Source: 3107 sp001483205 (GTDB taxonomy: Bacteria > Pseudomonadota > Alphaproteobacteria > Rhodobacterales > Rhodobacteraceae). From it: DNA of 64,000 bases. Where the stretch lies: positions 930,001-994,000 of the forward strand of contig OZ219809.1 of assembly GCA_964291375.2 (NCBI GenBank), read 5' to 3'. Position 1 is the first letter of the stretch. Every line of letters begins with the position of its first letter. The notes below the pieces were generated by a model. It was not told where the DNA came from and ran no database searches. It saw only the letters and a program-made list of their open reading frames with translations. The translations under genes were made by a program, and so were the position numbers. This document shows positions 61,037-64,000 of this stretch, piece after piece.

Positions 61037-62245
61037 TCACAAATCCATCAGCAACCGGCGCGGATCCTCCAGCGCTTCCTTGACCCGCACCAGGAAAGTC
61101 ACCGCGCCCTTACCGTCCACGATCCGGTGATCATAGGACAGCGCCAGATACATCATCGGGCGGATCACCACCTGACCGTTGATCGCCATCGGGCGCTCCT
61201 GTATCCTGTGCATCCCCAGAATGCCTGATTGCGGCGGGTTGAGGATCGGCGAGGACATCAGCGACCCATAAACCCCGCCATTGGAAATCGTGAAACTGCC
61301 GCCCTGCATCTCGGCCATCGACAGTTTGCCGTCACGAGCGCGGGCACCAAGCGCGCTGATCGTCTTTTCGATCCCGGCAAAGCTCATCCGGTCAGCATCA
61401 CGCACCACCGGCACCACAAGGCCCGTGGGTGTGCCGACAGCAACCCCCATATGAACGAAGTTCTTATAGACCACCTCATCGCCGTCAATCTCGGCATTGA
61501 CTTCCGGCACGTCCTTCAGCGCCTGACAGCAGGCTTTGACGAAAAACGACATAAAGCCCAGCTTCACCCCGTGCTTTCTCTCGAACAAGTCCTTGTATTG
61601 CCTGCGCAGGTCCATCACTGCGGTCATATCGACCTCGTTATAGGTCGTCAGCATCGCGGCGGTGTTCTGGGCGTCTTTCAGACGGCGGGCGATGGTCTGG
61701 CGCAGGCGGGTCATCCGCACCCGTTCCTCGCGGGCGGTGTCATCGGCGGCAACCGGTGTGCGCGGGGCAGCAGCGGGGGGCGGCGATGACGCGACGGCAG
61801 AGGCGGCGCGCTGCACATCCTCTTTCATTATCCGCCCGTCGCGCCCGGTGCCCGGCACCCCGGCGGGGTCGAGGCCCTTTTCCGCCATCATCTTTTCGGC
61901 GGCGGGGGCGTTTTTCACGTCTTTTCCGGTGGCTTGCCCGACATCTTTCCCATCAGCGGCGGGCGGCGGGGCCGACGCAGCGGCAGGCGCGGCATCCCCC
62001 GCCCCCTCGCCCGCGCTCATGGTGGCCAAAAGCGCGTCCACCTCAACCGTTTCGCCCTCTCCGGCAATGATCTCATCCAACCTGCCCGCAACCGGGGCAG
62101 GCACTTCGAGCGTCACCTTGTCCGTCTCTAACTCGCAAAGCATTTCATCGGCGGCAACCGCATCGCCGGGCTTCCTGAACCAGGTCGCGATTGTGGCTTC
62201 GGTAACGCTCTCGCCCAGGGTGGGCACACGGATTTCTACGGCCAT
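61037..62245 (-). CDS. sucB: 2-Oxoglutarate dehydrogenase E2, dihydrolipoyllysine succinyltransferase
   Basis: A 402-residue core subunit that transfers succinyl groups to CoA. The lipoyl domain has its lysine at K43 (LETDKVTLEV). The subunit-binding domain (AEKMMAEKGLDPAGVPGTGR) begins near residue 115, and the catalytic domain ends with SYDHRIVDGKGAV. DLRRQYKDLFERKHGVKLGF is a SucB signature that separates it from PdhC. It follows sucA by three bases (62246-62248) on the minus strand. The sdh/sucCD genes would be upstream, outside the window. Confidence 0.97.
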   Translation of the reverse strand: MAVEIRVPTLGESVTEATIATWFRKPGDAVAADEMLCELETDKVTLEVPAPVAGRLDEIIAGEGETVEVDALLATMSAGEGAGDAAPAAASAPPPAADGKDVGQATGKDVKNAPAAEKMMAEKGLDPAGVPGTGRDGRIMKEDVQRAASAVASSPPPAAAPRTPVAADDTAREERVRMTRLRQTIARRLKDAQNTAAMLTTYNEVDMTAVMDLRRQYKDLFERKHGVKLGFMSFFVKACCQALKDVPEVNAEIDGDEVVYKNFVHMGVAVGTPTGLVVPVVRDADRMSFAGIEKTISALGARARDGKLSMAEMQGGSFTISNGGVYGSLMSSPILNPPQSGILGMHRIQERPMAINGQVVIRPMMYLALSYDHRIVDGKGAVTFLVRVKEALEDPRRLLMDL

Positions 62246-62248
62246 GGA

Positions 62249-64000
62249 TCATTTCCTCTTGATGGTCAGCGCATCATTCACGAGCGCCTCTTGTTGTGCC
62301 TTGTGCTGGCTGGACAAGCCGGTCGCGGGCGAGGCAGAAGCAGGCCGCCCGGCATAGGCCGCGCGCCCGACCGATGCGCCAATCCGGCCCAGAACCCATT
62401 CGATATTGGGTTCGATAAAGGACCATGCGCCCTGATTTCTGGGTTCTTCCTGACACCAGACCACATCTGCGGTCTTAAAGCGGCCCAATTCGTGCATCAG
62501 GCTCATGGCTGGCAGCGGATAGAACTGCTCAACCCGCATCAGATAAATGTCGTTGATCCCGCGCCGGTCGCGCTCTTCCAACAGATCGAAATACACCTTG
62601 CCCGAGCACATGACCACGCGCCTGATCCTGTCATCGGCAACCAGCACCGTGTCGGAATGGCCTTTCTGCGCGTCATCCCACAGAATGCGGTGGAAAGAGG
62701 CATCACCGGTAAAGTCATCAACAGACGACACCGCGAACTTGTGCCTGAGCAGCGATTTGGGCGTCATCAGGATCAGCGGCTTGCGAAAGGTCCGGTGCAT
62801 CTGACGGCGCAGGATATGGAAGTAATTCGCGGGCGTCGTGCAGTTGGCGACGATCCAGTTGTCCCCGCCGCACATTTGCAGGAACCGTTCCAGACGGGCA
62901 GAGGAATGTTCCGGCCCCTGCCCCTCGAAACCATGGGGCAGCAGAACCGTCAGCCCCGACATGCGCAGCCATTTGGCCTCGCCCGAACTGATGAACTGGT
63001 CGAACATGATCTGCGCGCCATTGGCAAAATCCCCGAACTGGGCCTCCCACAGCACCAGCGCATTGGGTTCGGCCAGGCTATAGCCGTATTCAAACCCCAG
63101 AACCGCGTATTCGGACAGCGCCGAGTCGATGACTTCGTAACGTTTTTGCCCGTCGCGGATATGGTTGAGCGGGTAATGGCGTGCCTCGGTGTTCTGATCG
63201 ACGATACCGGAATGGCGGTGGCTGAAGGTGCCGCGGGTGGCGTCCTGCCCGGCGATGCGCACCGGAAAGCCCTCCAGCAGCAGCGAGCCAAAAGCCAGCG
63301 CCTCGCCCGTCGCCCAGTCAATCCCCTGCCCGGACGTGATCATCCCGGCCTTGGTCTTCAGCATCCGCGCCACTGTCTTGTGCGGGGCCAGACCCTCGGG
63401 GATGGTGGTCAGCGCCTGGCCGATTTCCCTGAACGCCTTCTTGCTGATTGCCGTCTTGCCGCGCTGATAGTCTTCGTCCTTGATCTCCAGTTTCGACCAG
63501 CGGCCATCCAGCCAGTCGGCCTTGTTGGGCTTATAGCTCTTGCCTGCCTCAAACTCCTCGCCCAGCCGGGTCTGAAAGGCGGCCTTCATCTGCTCAATTT
63601 CCTCCCCGGAGATCAGCCCCTCATCCACCAGCCGCTCCGTATACAGTTGCAGCGTGGTCTTATGGGCCTTGATCTTCTTATACATCAGCGGGTTGGTGAA
63701 CATCGGCTCATCGCCTTCGTTATGACCGAAACGGCGATAGCAGAAGATGTCGAGCACCACATCCTTGTGAAATTTCTGCCGGAACTCGGTGGCGACCCGG
63801 GCGGCGTGGACCACGGCCTCGGGGTCGTCGCCATTGACGTGAAAGATCGGGGCCTCGACCATCAGGGCGATGTCGGTCGGATATGGCGACGAACGGCTGA
63901 AATGCGGCGCAGTGGTAAAGCCGATCTGGTTATTGACGATAATGTGCATGGTGCCGCCGGTCTTGTGCCCGATCAGGCCCGAAAGCGCGAAACACTCCGC
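62249..64000 (-). CDS. sucA: 2-Oxoglutarate dehydrogenase E1 component, C-terminal part (5' truncated by window edge)
   Basis: The frame is open to base 64000, where the bases read ECFALSGLIGHKTGGTMHII, so the visible 583 residues are the C-terminal part of a protein of about 980. MHIIVNNQIGFTT, HVNGDDPEAVVHAARVATEF, FCYRRFGHNEGDEP and SHRHSGIVDQNTEARHYPLN are SucA motifs. GYSLAEPNALVLWEAQFGDF and the end CQEEPRNQGAWSF follow. It decarboxylates 2-oxoglutarate with thiamine diphosphate. SucB follows closely. Confidence 0.97.
   Translation of the reverse strand, partial: AECFALSGLIGHKTGGTMHIIVNNQIGFTTAPHFSRSSPYPTDIALMVEAPIFHVNGDDPEAVVHAARVATEFRQKFHKDVVLDIFCYRRFGHNEGDEPMFTNPLMYKKIKAHKTTLQLYTERLVDEGLISGEEIEQMKAAFQTRLGEEFEAGKSYKPNKADWLDGRWSKLEIKDEDYQRGKTAISKKAFREIGQALTTIPEGLAPHKTVARMLKTKAGMITSGQGIDWATGEALAFGSLLLEGFPVRIAGQDATRGTFSHRHSGIVDQNTEARHYPLNHIRDGQKRYEVIDSALSEYAVLGFEYGYSLAEPNALVLWEAQFGDFANGAQIMFDQFISSGEAKWLRMSGLTVLLPHGFEGQGPEHSSARLERFLQMCGGDNWIVANCTTPANYFHILRRQMHRTFRKPLILMTPKSLLRHKFAVSSVDDFTGDASFHRILWDDAQKGHSDTVLVADDRIRRVVMCSGKVYFDLLEERDRRGINDIYLMRVEQFYPLPAMSLMHELGRFKTADVVWCQEEPRNQGAWSFIEPNIEWVLGRIGASVGRAAYAGRPASASPATGLSSQHKAQQEALVNDALTIKRK

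Overview
The window is high-GC chromosomal DNA from an alphaproteobacterium, most likely Rhodobacterales/Rhodobacteraceae. The evidence is the gene content: a TRAP transporter set, a pdhA/pdhB/pdhC operon whose E1-beta carries its own lipoyl domain, a TIGR02302-type protein, a DUF1640-type coiled-coil protein, an AidB-like dehydrogenase, and an MmgR/alpha-r8-like sRNA. No species can be named. Both ends are cut inside genes: a DegP/Do-type protease at base 1 and the 2-oxoglutarate dehydrogenase E1 subunit (sucA) at base 64000. I found no rRNA, tRNA, CRISPR array, transposase, prophage or replication origin.

Layout. 0-9.6 kb: protease, sRNA, LysR regulator, mtgA, GST, P-loop protein, metA, ppk2 with TetR, OsmC protein, trigger factor. 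9.6-15.7 kb: small membrane ORF, a large RNA-like hairpin, acnA, DUF1223 protein, LpxL-like acyltransferase. 15.7-23 kb: TRAP operon (dctP-dctQ-dctM), acyl-CoA dehydrogenase with two MerR regulators. 23.4-34.2 kb: MATE pump, pyrD with a DUF952 gene, 5'-nucleotidase, two ankyrin genes, TIGR02302 gene, lysA. 34.4-44.1 kb: AT-rich membrane protein, modABC, then pstSCAB-phoU-phoB behind a candidate Pho box. 44.5-52.7 kb: aidB-like gene, ftsB, pdhA-VOC-pdhB-pdhC, DUF1640 protein, cysE, DksA-like protein. 52.7-61 kb: an out-of-frame TbpB-like lipoprotein, bdhA, an sRNA candidate, YejA-type binding protein, Sel1 protein, entericidin, aquaporin, XRE-cupin regulator, Bcr/CflA-type MFS pump. 61-64 kb: sucB and partial sucA.

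Most genes are housekeeping: central carbon metabolism (acnA, pdh, suc), phosphate and molybdate uptake, amino-acid and pyrimidine biosynthesis, and cell envelope.

Two things stand out. The first is a family of dispersed intergenic elements, about 211 bp when complete, with 13-15 bp terminal inverted repeats (AAGACCTCTGCATAA) and a strongly self-complementary interior. At least six recognisable copies and several remnants lie in this window, nearly all at gene 3' ends. One supplies the last codons of an acyltransferase and one is flanked by a possible 5-bp target duplication. The second is a tract of seven AAGCC pentanucleotides between a well-placed ATG and the lipoprotein signal of a TbpB-like surface protein. 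The present copy number puts the gene out of frame; five or eight units would put it in frame, which is the structure of a phase-variable contingency locus.
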